Assembly (NCBI GenBank): GCA_036015235.1
Contig: CP107926.1
Location: 1,426,001-1,490,000, forward strand
Reading direction: 5' to 3'
DNA length: 64,000 nt
Source of the DNA: Streptomyces sp. NBC_00433
GTDB lineage: Bacteria > Actinomycetota > Actinomycetes > Streptomycetales > Streptomycetaceae
Position 1 is the stretch's first letter. Each line of letters begins with the position of its first letter. The notes beneath the pieces are model-generated. The model was given only the letters and a program-made list of their open reading frames with translations, was not told the DNA's origin and made no database searches. Shown piece by piece: positions 9,294-17,563 of this stretch. Both the position numbers and the translations under genes were made by a program.

Positions 9294-9662
9294 CTATGCC
9301 TCCCTCTCCTCGGCTGCCTCGTGAAAGGCGGCGACAGCTTCACCGTTGGCTCTTGCCCACTCGGTGAGCCTTCTGATGGGCTCCTCCAGGGTGCGCCCGA
9401 GCTCGGTCAGGCTGTATTCCACGCGTGGTGGTGCTTCGGCGTACGCGCGTCGCTCGATGAGCCCGTTGTCCTGGAGGCGGCGCAGCGTCTGCGTCAGTAC
9501 TTTGCGCGAGACGCCTCCGATGAGCTCGACCAGCTCGCCGTGGCGCAAGGGGCCGTCGCTCAGAGCGAAGACCGTGACCACGGCCCATTTACTGGCGATG
9601 ATCTCGATGGCCAGGCGGGCGGGGCAGTCGGCGAGGAAGACAGTGCCGGGACGGAGGCTCAT
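9294..9662 (-). CDS. HxlR-family winged-helix regulator
   Basis: The 122-residue protein has the HxlR winged helix: DCPARLAIEIIASKWAVV, then LRHGELVELIGGVSRKVLTQ and the wing LIERRAYAEAPPRVEYSLT. Cys13 in the N-terminal DCP motif is at the position of the redox-sensing Cys in YodB- and HypR-type members. A palindrome lies 10-25 bases upstream. The divergent target gene, a flavin-dependent oxidoreductase, is now a relic, leaving the regulator orphaned. Confidence 0.85.
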   Translation of the reverse strand: MSLRPGTVFLADCPARLAIEIIASKWAVVTVFALSDGPLRHGELVELIGGVSRKVLTQTLRRLQDNGLIERRAYAEAPPRVEYSLTELGRTLEEPIRRLTEWARANGEAVAAFHEAAEEREA

Positions 9663-9671
9663 GAGCTGAAG

Positions 9672-9687
9672 GGTACCTTTAGGTACC
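9672..9687. promoter_or_regulatory. Candidate HxlR operator
   Basis: The inverted repeat GGTACCT-TT-AGGTACC has 7-bp arms. It sits between the HxlR start (9662) and the divergent oxidoreductase relic (9712), and is well placed for repression of both. Confidence 0.6.
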
Positions 9688-9711
9688 TATCGGCGGCCTA
9701 GCGTCGAGGGT

Positions 9712-10050
9712 ATGCAGCGCACCGCCTACAGGGGCACCGAAGTCGAGCTCGGCGTCTTTCCCCTTAACGACATCGCTCCAGGCGCCACCGGCTCGCAACG
9801 AGTCCGCGACATCGCGGGCACCGGCGTCGTCGCCGACCAGGCAGGGCTCGACGTATCCGGTGTGGTGAACACCACGCCCCCCGGTTCGCGGTCTCCTCGC
9901 AGGCAGTCGTCCTCGCAGCTATCGCCGGCCGAACCGCCTCCATCACTTTGACCAGTCCCATCTCGCCCCTGAGCGCGCTCGACCCCGTCCGTCTCCTTCA
10001 GGACTCCGCGCAGCTCGACCTGGTCTCCGGCGACGTGTCGAGCGATGCGG
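9712..10050 (+). pseudogene. LLM-class flavin-dependent oxidoreductase relic
   Basis: Frame 1 gives LGVFPLNDIAPGA and VADQAGLDVSGV. A missing G near 9866 changes the frame, which then reads GEHHAPRFAVSSQAVVLAA, TLTSPISPLSALDPVRLLQ and LDLVSGD. This is the N-terminal third of luciferase-like monooxygenases, which use reduced flavin. After about 10050 nothing matches, so the rest is deleted. It was the natural target of the divergent HxlR regulator. Confidence 0.65.
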
Positions 10051-10234
10051 CTTGGCCGTTGGCGGATCACCGGGCAGCGCGCGGCGTGCCAGCCGTCCTG
10101 GGCTGCCGATGACACCGGCGCGTCTGGGAGGCGGTCCCGCCGGGGCACCCTGCGCCGCACGCGCGCCCAGCCATGCGCGCGTGGAGCACAAGTTCACCCG
10201 CCAGTAGATCCACACCCATGACAAGGAAACAGCT

Positions 10235-10969
10235 ATGACCTGCCCGACCACCTACGTCCTCGTGCACGGAGCATGGCACGACGGACAGTCCTGGAACCGC
10301 GTCGCCCCACTACTCACCGCCCAGGGCCACCGTGTCTTCACGCCGTCCCTCACCGGCCACGGGGACAAGGCACACCTGCTCAGCCCCGAGGTCGGCCTTA
10401 CCACCCACACCGACGACATCGTCAGCCTCGTCCTCGACCACGACCTGAACGACATCGTCCTCGTCGGACACAGCTACGCGGGAATGGTCATCTCCAGCGT
10501 GGCGAACCAGATTCCCGAGCGCATCTCACGCCTTCTGTACCTCGACGCGATGGTGCCGACGCACGGCGAGAACGCCATCGACGTCATGCCGCTCACACAG
10601 GTCATGATCGACAGTGCCGCCGACAATGCCGAGCCCTGGCGGATCCCGCCTCTGCCGGAGTTCCCCCCGCCGCACGGCCTCTTCGGAGTCACCGACCCCG
10701 ACGACATCACCTGGCTCAAGACCACACTGGCAGATGAGTCGGCCCTCTGCTTCCAGCAGCCAGCCGAGATGGACAACCCCGCACAGGCGTCCATCCCCCG
10801 AGCTCACATTCTCTGCACCGGCAATGAGCCCGAGGGCGTCACACGCCGGCCCATCCCGAAACTTCAGCCCAACGGGGAGCCGTCTCGCGTCTACACGCTG
10901 GACACCGGCCACGACGCCATGGTTACCAAGCCCGCGGAACTCAGCGCCCTGCTGCTCGAAAACTCCTGA
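10235..10969 (+). CDS. Alpha/beta-fold hydrolase
   Basis: The 244-residue protein opens with the strand and oxyanion motif TYVLVHGAWHDG. The nucleophile elbow GHSYAG has Ser80, and the last His is His226 in DTGHDAM. It belongs to the small cytoplasmic esterase/hydroxynitrile-lyase-like group; the substrate is unknown. The ribosome site is AAGGAAA and the start is ATG. A frameshifted DoxX gene follows 61 bases later and could be co-transcribed. The 17 bases across the start are identical to the E. coli lacZ leader (see findings). Confidence 0.85.
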   Translation: MTCPTTYVLVHGAWHDGQSWNRVAPLLTAQGHRVFTPSLTGHGDKAHLLSPEVGLTTHTDDIVSLVLDHDLNDIVLVGHSYAGMVISSVANQIPERISRLLYLDAMVPTHGENAIDVMPLTQVMIDSAADNAEPWRIPPLPEFPPPHGLFGVTDPDDITWLKTTLADESALCFQQPAEMDNPAQASIPRAHILCTGNEPEGVTRRPIPKLQPNGEPSRVYTLDTGHDAMVTKPAELSALLLENS

Positions 10970-11030
10970 CCTGCGAAGCAAAGCACGGCCAGATATTCTC
11001 TCCAGCCCGTTGCACAGTTGAGGTCTCACC

Positions 11031-11380
11031 ATGCTCATCACTTATGCCGTCGTTGCTTCACTCATGTCGGTGGTGCTCTTGGCTTCGGCAGGTGCCAAAT
11101 TCACCCGGCCAAAGCGGCTCGTCGACCAGATGTCACCCTTGGCCTTTCCTACGGCATGCTGCCGTTCCTTGGCGCCGCCCAGACAGCCGGCGCCGGCGGC
11201 CTCGTCACCGGACTATGGTGGGGACCCCTCGGAATCACCGCCGCCGTCGGCCTGACGCTCTACTTCATCGGCGCAGTCGCCACACACCTGCGCGCCAGTG
11301 ACTACAGGGGAGCACCGCCGGCAGCCGTCCTCACAACCGTCGCCATCACCCTGATCGCACTGCGCTCCTCAACCCTGTAG
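11031..11380 (+). pseudogene. DoxX-family membrane protein gene with frameshift
   Basis: From ATG 11031 the frame reads MLITYAVVASLMSVVLLASA and AKFTRPKRLVDQM. The rest of the family (MLPFLGAAQTAGAGGLVTGL and GLTLYFIGAVATHL) is in the next frame and ends at 11380. The change lies around 11130-11140. Joined, the product is a four-helix DoxX_2 protein of about 116 residues. Both halves look well conserved, so the lesion is recent or a sequencing error. Confidence 0.65.
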
Positions 11381-11621
11381 TCCGATCCCCGAGCACCGGT
11401 GATCCTCCGAGGCTGTGTCGATCCTGGCCGGTAGTCGCCTCCGCCCTTGCCCGGTGCCCGGAACAGTCGCCACCTTCTACGAGAGCGGCAGAACGTGGAC
11501 CAGCACGGGAGGCATCCCCCAGTCGTGGGTCGACTGGGGCCCCATGTACGCCATTCGCAACTGCTGAGCGGCAGCTGCCGCTCGCAGTCCGGGATGAAGC
11601 GGCGCCGCGGGTGCGATGAGT

Positions 11622-12086
11622 TCACCTGCGAGCACGGTAGTGGGCGAGTCGTGGAGCGTCCCATTCGACGATGTCGAGGATGTCGTCGAGATGCGCGTGA
11701 GGCATGTCCTCGGGGTTCAGGAACTCCCGGTAGAGGAGCCAGAGGCCGTCGCGGATCGTTTCGAAGCAGCGCCAGTAGTAGCCCGAATCGACGGAGTCAC
11801 CGTCCTCCTCGCCGGCGGCGAACCAGAGGATGGCCCACATGACCTCCTCCCTCCGGGACGGGCGGACCCCATCGGCGAGCATGGCCATGACCACCGAGCA
11901 GACGGCGGGCGCGGGGGGCATCAGGATCGACTGGATGAAGACATGCCCGTCCAGGGCGCGCAGGGCGCCCGGCCGGCCGTCGATCGCGGACTCCAGGGGT
12001 TCGACCAGGTGGCGCGCGGGCTGCTTGCAGCCGCAGGTGATCGAGTCCCAGTCCTGCCGGGCCAGTTCCATGCGTGCCAGGTTCAC
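11622..12086 (-). CDS. Hypothetical protein, about 154 residues
   Basis: I do not recognise the family with confidence. The product is acidic, with helical stretches such as AVCSVVMAMLADG and EEVMWAILWFAAGEEDGD, and two Cys in a CGC near the N-terminus. It lacks a signal peptide and membrane segments. The composition resembles small immunity-type proteins that are scattered in Streptomyces arms, but no toxin gene is adjacent. The start at ATG 12086 has a moderate AGGAG-like site upstream; ATG 12071 is an alternative. Confidence 0.6.
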   Translation of the reverse strand: MNLARMELARQDWDSITCGCKQPARHLVEPLESAIDGRPGALRALDGHVFIQSILMPPAPAVCSVVMAMLADGVRPSRREEVMWAILWFAAGEEDGDSVDSGYYWRCFETIRDGLWLLYREFLNPEDMPHAHLDDILDIVEWDAPRLAHYRARR

Positions 12087-12220
12087 GGACCTCTACTCCT
12101 CAAGCGAGAACGGACTGCCGGACGGGCGGGCGGGAGTCCCGCCCGTCACAGTCAACTACGCATCCGTCACGGCTCCCGGCTGACCGACGCCTGCGGGGCT
12201 CGTAAAGTCGTCGTCGCAGG

Positions 12221-13150
12221 TCAAGCCGCATAGCGATACTCGTCGATGACGCCGCCGAGGATGCGTGCGCGCAGGAGTCTGCGGCCTTCGGGCTCGTGCG
12301 TGGCGACGGGCTGCTGGTCGGCGCCTGGAGGTAGTTGGTTGCGGACCCGGTGGGGGCGGTGCTCGTCGTAGTGCCGCTCGTAGGCGGCCAGGACCTGCCG
12401 AGCGTGGGCCTCGTTGCGCGTGCCGAGGTCGGCGGACAGGTTCCGGGCCTGCTGAACCGCCCACTCCCGGGCGGGGTGGGCGGTGACGCCGGTGATGCGC
12501 AGCCGCCGGGTGCCGTGTTCGAGGAACACCAGTGCGCACAGCCTGCGTCCGAGGGCAGTATCGCGATGCAGGAAGTCGACGGCGATGATGCCCTGGGCCT
12601 GGTCGGTGAGGAACTCCCTCCAGGCCGGGCCAGTGCGGCGCGGGGCCGGCTCGATGCCCGCCGCGTCCAGGACCTCCCCCACCGTGGACGCGGCGATCGG
12701 GTGACCGAGACGGGCCGGTTCGCCCTGGATCCGCCTATGCCCCCACCTTCCGCTCTCTCGAGCGAGCTGCAGGACCAGCTTCTTGAGTGCAGCCCTGGTC
12801 GGCGGCCGCCCGGTGCGGGTGCGTCGGGCGCTGTAGTCCCACTTCGCCGCGATGAGCCTGCGATGCCAGGCCGGCAAGGTCCCGGGCGCGACCGGGAAGA
12901 CCTCCTGCCGACCGCTCCGGGCTATCAGAGCGGAGAGTGCAGCCAGCCAGAAACGGTCGGCGGGCTCGCAGCGGACCGGGCGGGCGAGCTGACGCCGCAG
13001 GACCGCATTCTCATGCCGGAGCACGGGCAACTCCGCATCCCTGGCCCCTATGCCCGGCGTCTTGCCGGGTGCCGCGGGCCTTCCGGCCTGGACGGCCCCA
13101 ACCTCGTCGCCCGCGGAAGAACGGGTGGACGCCGGCCGAGGAGCCGGCCT
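12221..13150 (-). pseudogene. Dead integrase-core (DDE) transposase with internal deletion
   Basis: The minus strand reads ELPVLRHENAVLRRQLARPV, then VAPGTLPAWHRRLIAAKWDY, RRTGPAWREFL and GIIAVDFLHRDT (first catalytic Asp), ending with ILGGVIDEYRYAA. The frame stays open, but it jumps from ARNLSADLGTR directly to RQVLAAYERHYDEHRPHR. The segment that should carry the second Asp (DRGSNF) and the Glu is gone. The element is therefore inactive. C-terminal fragments of the same kind of IS occur at 29320 and 33890. Confidence 0.75.
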
Positions 13151-13222
13151 GGACCGACCCTTGCTTTGATCTCCGTCGTAGTATGGAACGGCTGCACCAA
13201 TTGCCGGCCTTAAGGAGTCGCT

Positions 13223-13570
13223 GTGGCCCGCCCCCGCACCGCCCCCCGAACGGTGGAGCATCCCGACCTGGCGCAGGTCTCTCTGCAGCAGGTCCTGGAG
13301 GCGCTGGTGGACCCGGTGCGCCGGACAGTGGTGGCGCAGCTCGTCAACGCCGGCGAGGACCTGAGCTGCGGAACCTTCGTCGCACCGGTATCGCTGTCAA
13401 CACTGACTCATCACTTCAATGTGCTGCGCGAGTCGGGCGTGATCCGCCAGCACTACGTGGGGACGACAAAGATGAACGCGCTGCGCACCGACGAGATGGA
13501 GGAGAGGTTCCCGGGGCTGCTGCCGGCCGTACTGGCCGCCCTGGCCGCGGAGGCTGTGGACGGGGTCTGA
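13223..13570 (+). CDS. ArsR-type helix-turn-helix regulator
   Basis: The 115-residue protein starts at GTG 13223 behind AAGGAG. It has the ArsR winged helix: LEALVDPVRRTVVAQLV, then VSLSTLTHHFNVLRESGVIR, the recognition helix. No metal-binding Cys pair of the ArsR/SmtB type is apparent, so it may sense an organic ligand or redox state. It lies 143 bases upstream of a same-strand oxidoreductase gene, with a palindrome in between. Confidence 0.85.
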   Translation: MARPRTAPRTVEHPDLAQVSLQQVLEALVDPVRRTVVAQLVNAGEDLSCGTFVAPVSLSTLTHHFNVLRESGVIRQHYVGTTKMNALRTDEMEERFPGLLPAVLAALAAEAVDGV

Positions 13571-13605
13571 ACCTGCCGGCGGGAAGCAGCGCACCGGGTA
13601 CATAC

Positions 13606-13638
13606 TTTGACGACTCTCGTAATTTGACTGCGGTCAAA
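13606..13638. promoter_or_regulatory. Candidate ArsR operator with three half-sites
   Basis: A palindrome TTTGAC-TGCG-GTCAAA lies at 13623-13638. A third TTTGAC half-site sits 17 bases upstream at 13606-13611. The cluster is just before the MDR oxidoreductase start at 13714 and after the ArsR gene, and is the likely binding site for that regulator. Confidence 0.6.
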
Positions 13639-13713
13639 GTTTAGAGCAGGGTGGACAGCGCGCCGGGACGGTCCGGCGTTCTCACGCTCTTCTACGCCCG
13701 GGACTGGTGCACC

Positions 13714-14721
13714 ATGGCAAAGCTCGTACAGTTCGACCGGATCGGCGGACCCGAGGTCCTCGCTCTCCGCGATGTCGCCTCCCGCGCTCCGGGCGCGGGA
13801 GAGGTACGCATCCGGGTCGATGCGATCGGCCTGAACCGGGCCGAGATCATGTACCGGGAAGGCGCCTACTTCTATCAGCCGGTCTTCCCCTCCACGCTGG
13901 GCTACGAGGCCGCGGGCGTCGTCGAGGCGGCCGGTGAGGGCGTGAGTGACTTCTCCGAAGGTGACCCGGTGGCCGTCGTGCCCGCCTTCCTGCAGAGCGA
14001 GTACGGCACCTACGGCGACAGCGTCGTCCTGCCGGCCGCAGCCGTCGTCCCCCGCCCCGCACAGGTGGACGCCGTCACCGCGGCGGCCCTGTGGATGGCC
14101 TACATCACCGCCTACGGCCCCCTCGTCGAGAGCGGCCGGGTACGTCCGGGCGACCACGTCCTGATCACCGCCGCCTCCAGCAGCGTCGGCCTGGCCGCCA
14201 TCCAGATCGCCCGCCACATCGGTGCGATCCCGATCGCCACCACCCGCGGCGCCGGTAAGAAGCAGCGCCTCCTGGACGCCGGCGCGGCCGATGTCATAGT
14301 CACCGACGGCGAGGACCTGCCCGCCCGCATCGAGGAGATCACCGGCGGCAAGGGGGTGCGCCTGGCCTTCGACCCGATCGCGGGGCCCGGCGTCGAAACC
14401 CTCGCGAAGGGCATCGCCCCCGGCGGATGCCTGGTCGTCTACGGCGCGCTCGACCCGCGCACCACCCCGCTGCCCAACGCGCAGTCCTTCCCCGCTCTGA
14501 ACAGCAGCACCTACACCCTCTTCGAGATCACCTCCGACCCTGAGCGGCTGCGCCGCGCGGTCGCGTTCGTCAACGCGGGACTCGCCTCAGGCTCCTTCGC
14601 CCCCGTCGTCGACAAGACCTTCGACCTGACCGACATCGCCGAGGCCCACCGCTATATGGAGGCCAACGGCCAGGTCGGCAAGATCGTCGTCACAGTCACC
14701 CACGGCGAGATCACCTCCTGA
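13714..14721 (+). CDS. Zinc-type/quinone oxidoreductase of the MDR superfamily
   Basis: The 335-residue product starts at ATG 13714 (MAKLVQFDRIGGPEVL). It has the GroES-like N-terminal domain, with LGYEAAGVVEAAGEGV, and a Rossmann domain, with ITAASSSVGLAAIQIARHIG as the nucleotide-binding turn. The zinc-ligand residues of alcohol dehydrogenases are missing, which places it with NADPH:quinone or enone reductases. The ArsR operator directly upstream suggests induction by an electrophile, which is inference. Confidence 0.85.
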   Translation: MAKLVQFDRIGGPEVLALRDVASRAPGAGEVRIRVDAIGLNRAEIMYREGAYFYQPVFPSTLGYEAAGVVEAAGEGVSDFSEGDPVAVVPAFLQSEYGTYGDSVVLPAAAVVPRPAQVDAVTAAALWMAYITAYGPLVESGRVRPGDHVLITAASSSVGLAAIQIARHIGAIPIATTRGAGKKQRLLDAGAADVIVTDGEDLPARIEEITGGKGVRLAFDPIAGPGVETLAKGIAPGGCLVVYGALDPRTTPLPNAQSFPALNSSTYTLFEITSDPERLRRAVAFVNAGLASGSFAPVVDKTFDLTDIAEAHRYMEANGQVGKIVVTVTHGEITS

Positions 14722-15025
14722 GCCCGGCCGCGCCGCACCGCGATACACCGCGCCCGCCCACCATCGGCGCGGTCCTGCACCCGGGCCCGCACCACCTGCC
14801 TCCCCTCCCCGGACACAAAGGCCCGGGGCCCGTTGAGCAGCCCGTCACGACGGCAGACGCGGGCGTGCGGACCGTGACACCTCGGCGACCCCACCGTCAC
14901 CACCACGGACCGCGGCACCGGAGCCGAGATCACCATCCAGTACACCGGCGCGGACGCGTATGGGCTGTCGACGGCGTACCACCGAGGCGCAGACGTGCCC
15001 GATCACCTCGGTCATCCGCGCGAGG
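14722..15025. other. Intergenic between convergent genes; possible short relic
   Basis: Bases 14880-15010 are open in one frame reading LGDPTVTTTDRGTGAEITIQ, preceded at once by a stop, with no start or ribosome site. I do not recognise it. The rest holds nothing visible. Confidence 0.3.
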
Positions 15026-16447
15026 TTATACGGGCCCGAGGTATTTCGAGGCCCAGATCGTCTTGCCGCGCGGCGTGTAGCGGGTGCCCCAGCGGTCCAT
15101 GAGCTGTCCGACGAGGTACAGGCCGCGTCCGCCCTCGTCCATCAGGTCGGCACGACGGGCGTGCGGCGCCGTGCTGCTGGTGTCGGAGACCTCGCAGATC
15201 AGGGACAGGTCCCGGATCAGCCGGAGGCCGATCGGACCCTGGGCGTGCTGGACCGCGTTGGTGACCAGTTCGCAGACCACCATCTCCAGCGCGAAACCGT
15301 GTTCGTCCAGGTCCCACTCGGCGAGCTGTCCGGTCACCGCCGCCCGGACCGACGGCATTTCCTCGACCGCGGCACGGAATTCCCACGTCCGTACGTGCCC
15401 GGGGTCCAGCACCCTGGTCCGGGCCAGCAGCAGCGCGACGTCGTCCTCGCTCGTTGTGGGCAGCGCGCTGAGCACCCGGTCGCACATGTCCTGGAGCGTG
15501 CCGCTGCCGGCGTTGATCGCCGCCGCCAGCTCCTCCAGCCCTTCCTCGGCCCCCCGGTGCCGCAGCCCCAGCAGGCCGTCGGTGTAGAGGGCGATCAGCG
15601 AGCCCTCGGGGAGGTCGCACGACGTCACGTCGAAGGGCGCGTTCCCGAAGCCCAGCGGCGGGTTCCTGCTGTCCTCCTGGACGAAGACCTCGCCGTCGGC
15701 CATCACGAAGACCGGCGGCGGATGGCCGGCACTGGTGTACTCGCAGCGCCGCGAGATCGGGTCGTAGACCAGGAAGAGGCAGCTCGCGACCAGTTCGGCC
15801 TGCGCTCTGTCCTGGCCCATCCGCTGGAGCAGATCGTCCACGGTGGCCATGACCTCCTCCGGGTCCTGGTCCAGATCGGCGAGCGTGTGTACGGCGGTGC
15901 GCAGTTGGCCCATGGTCGCCGCCGCCTCCGGACCGTGGCCGACCACGTCCCCCATCACCAGCGCGACCCGTGCGCCGGACAGCGGGATCAGGTCGAACCA
16001 GTCACCGCCCAGGCCGACCGCCGCCTCGGCCGGCACGTAGCGGTGTCCCAGCTCGACCGCGCTGCTGTCGGGGAACTCCCGGGGCAGGAGGCTTTCCTGG
16101 AGGCGCAGCGCGGTCTTCCGAACCCTGCGGAATTCCTCCTCGCGCATCCGGATGAAGCTGAGGAGCATGCAGAGCAGGCATACGATGACGACCAGGGCGA
16201 GCTTGATGATCCAGGTCGCGTTGTGGTCCTCCTCCAGCGGGAGCCGCAGCAGCGCGAACGTGACCAGGGTCAGCGCGCCGACGAAGGCCGTCGTGCGGAC
16301 GTCGTACAGCGCGGCGGCCAGCACGGGCGCCGCGACCACCAGCATGTCGAAGTGCACGCCCGGACTGATCAGGCCGAGGGTGATCGCCGTCGCCGCCAGG
16401 AGTAGCACCGGCGACATCCGTCCGGTCGGCGAGGATGGCGTCACCAC
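15026..16447 (-). CDS. Membrane SpoIIE-type PP2C phosphatase with anti-sigma-like ATPase domain
   Basis: The N-terminus has four hydrophobic segments within about residues 12-95 (VLLLAATAITLGLISPG to ALVVIVCLLCMLLSFI). A SpoIIE/RsbU PP2C domain follows (GGDWFDLIPL, VMGDVVGHG and LIALYTDGLL carry the metal-binding Asp residues). The C-terminus is a HATPase_c domain of the RsbW type, with NAVQHAQG as the N-box and DEGGRGLYLV as the G-box. Such proteins dephosphorylate anti-anti-sigma factors and may also phosphorylate them. The start is uncertain: two GTG codons (16447, 16444) fit the membrane start, whereas the frame stays open to ATG 16684. Confidence 0.85.
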   Translation of the reverse strand: MVTPSSPTGRMSPVLLLAATAITLGLISPGVHFDMLVVAAPVLAAALYDVRTTAFVGALTLVTFALLRLPLEEDHNATWIIKLALVVIVCLLCMLLSFIRMREEEFRRVRKTALRLQESLLPREFPDSSAVELGHRYVPAEAAVGLGGDWFDLIPLSGARVALVMGDVVGHGPEAAATMGQLRTAVHTLADLDQDPEEVMATVDDLLQRMGQDRAQAELVASCLFLVYDPISRRCEYTSAGHPPPVFVMADGEVFVQEDSRNPPLGFGNAPFDVTSCDLPEGSLIALYTDGLLGLRHRGAEEGLEELAAAINAGSGTLQDMCDRVLSALPTTSEDDVALLLARTRVLDPGHVRTWEFRAAVEEMPSVRAAVTGQLAEWDLDEHGFALEMVVCELVTNAVQHAQGPIGLRLIRDLSLICEVSDTSSTAPHARRADLMDEGGRGLYLVGQLMDRWGTRYTPRGKTIWASKYLGPV

Positions 16448-17450
16448 CCGCGGATCCCGGGGGTACCCCCCGGACCGTCCACCGGTGCCGGCTGCATGGC
16501 GATCCCGCTCCTGATGTGCGATAGGTCGAAAAAGAACGTCTTTGTTCCGATACGTTACCGCCCGGCCGCGCCGACGGGTCCGCTCCGACACCCCCGTCAC
16601 GGCCCGCGTCTCCACCGTCGTGCCGACTGTGGGACCCGGTCTCCCTGCCTCGGCTTGGAGGTGCGGGCGGCGCAAGGGGGCCAAGGGCGGCCGGACGAGG
16701 GGGTGGTCCGGCGAGTACGTCGTCCGCGGCCGCGACCGGGAGAACTCGGAACGCCCGGTCTCGGTCCACGTGGCCTACGACGAGGTGGTCGATGCCCGCG
16801 ACCGTCTCACCGCACTCATCGACAACCCGCCCGCGTGGACCCGCGCGGACGAGTCGCTGCTCGCCGTCTTCGTCGAAGTGGTAGGCGCTCTTGGAGCGCT
16901 TCGGGTACTCCTTCATACCGCTCTTGGTATTGACCTCGGTTATGGGCAGACCGCATTCCGGATCGGTGCCGTCCATGCCGATGGAGGTGGGAAGCGGTCG
17001 GTTCACCACTCGGTTTCGGTGTGCGGATCTCGGTATCGCGTTTCGCTCGGGTGCCGTTGACGGGGGCTGAGTTCGTGGCACCAGGTCTTTGCGTCGCACG
17101 CGTTTTCGGTTCCTTGCAGTTCCATGGCCGTGTGCCATTCGTCGATGCCGACACCTGACATGGCGATGGAGCCCGAGAGGATCGTCGCGTCTTCCGCGGC
17201 CAAGCGCGCCCCGGGGATTCCCCCGAGATCGCCACCGCCGGTATCGGATCGGGGCAAGATTGCGCGGTTCAACTGCCGGGCCATCGATTCTCCCGGCACG
17301 GCGCGGTTGACGTGTCCGCGAAGGCATCCAGACGGGGCAAGGTAGCCGTTACCGCAGGTCACGGCGTTGGGGCCGAGGAGGTGGAGGTGAACAGGTGGTC
17401 ATGCGTGGGAATTGAGGCGACATTGCGTCAAACATGAGTGAACTCTGTGT
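16448..17450. other. 1-kb region without a convincing gene
   Basis: Open stretches exist on both strands. Plus-strand 16750-16900 reads AYDEVVDARDRLTALIDNPP, and the minus strand near 16940 reads EYPKRSKSAYHFDEDGEQ. None has a start with a ribosome site or a family I know. It may contain decayed genes. Confidence 0.35.
17003..17284 (-). CDS. Possible small hypothetical protein
   Basis: ATG 17284 opens a 93-codon frame (MARQLNRAILPRSD, AAEDATILSGSIAMSG). Codon choice is less GC-rich than in neighbouring genes and the ribosome site is poor. I see no family resemblance. It could equally be chance. Confidence 0.2.
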   Translation of the reverse strand: MARQLNRAILPRSDTGGGDLGGIPGARLAAEDATILSGSIAMSGVGIDEWHTAMELQGTENACDAKTWCHELSPRQRHPSETRYRDPHTETEW

Positions 17451-17465
17451 TGATTCGGTGAATCA
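17451..17465. promoter_or_regulatory. Palindrome upstream of the polysaccharide operon
   Basis: TGATTC-GGT-GAATCA is a perfect 6-bp inverted repeat, 99 bases before the GT2 start. It may be an operator for the operon at 17564. A short hairpin function is possible but the stem is weak. Confidence 0.4.
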
Positions 17466-17563
17466 GTGTCCTCTGCGCCTGGTAAGTTCGCGAAGCAGGC
17501 GTGCGTAACCCACTTTTCTGAGGGAAATGCTGAGATACCACCTGGGGGCGGGGGTGCGGGGAC

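Noticed and set aside
10224..10240. Vector contamination suggested by the lacZ-like 17-mer
   Set aside because: Sequence on both sides is normal high-GC genome DNA and the hydrolase N-terminus continues naturally, so it is reported only as a curiosity.
16542..17060. Plus-strand 172-codon frame upstream of the SpoIIE gene
   Set aside because: It overlaps the likely promoter region of the SpoIIE gene, has no start signal and no recognisable family, and its composition changes midway.
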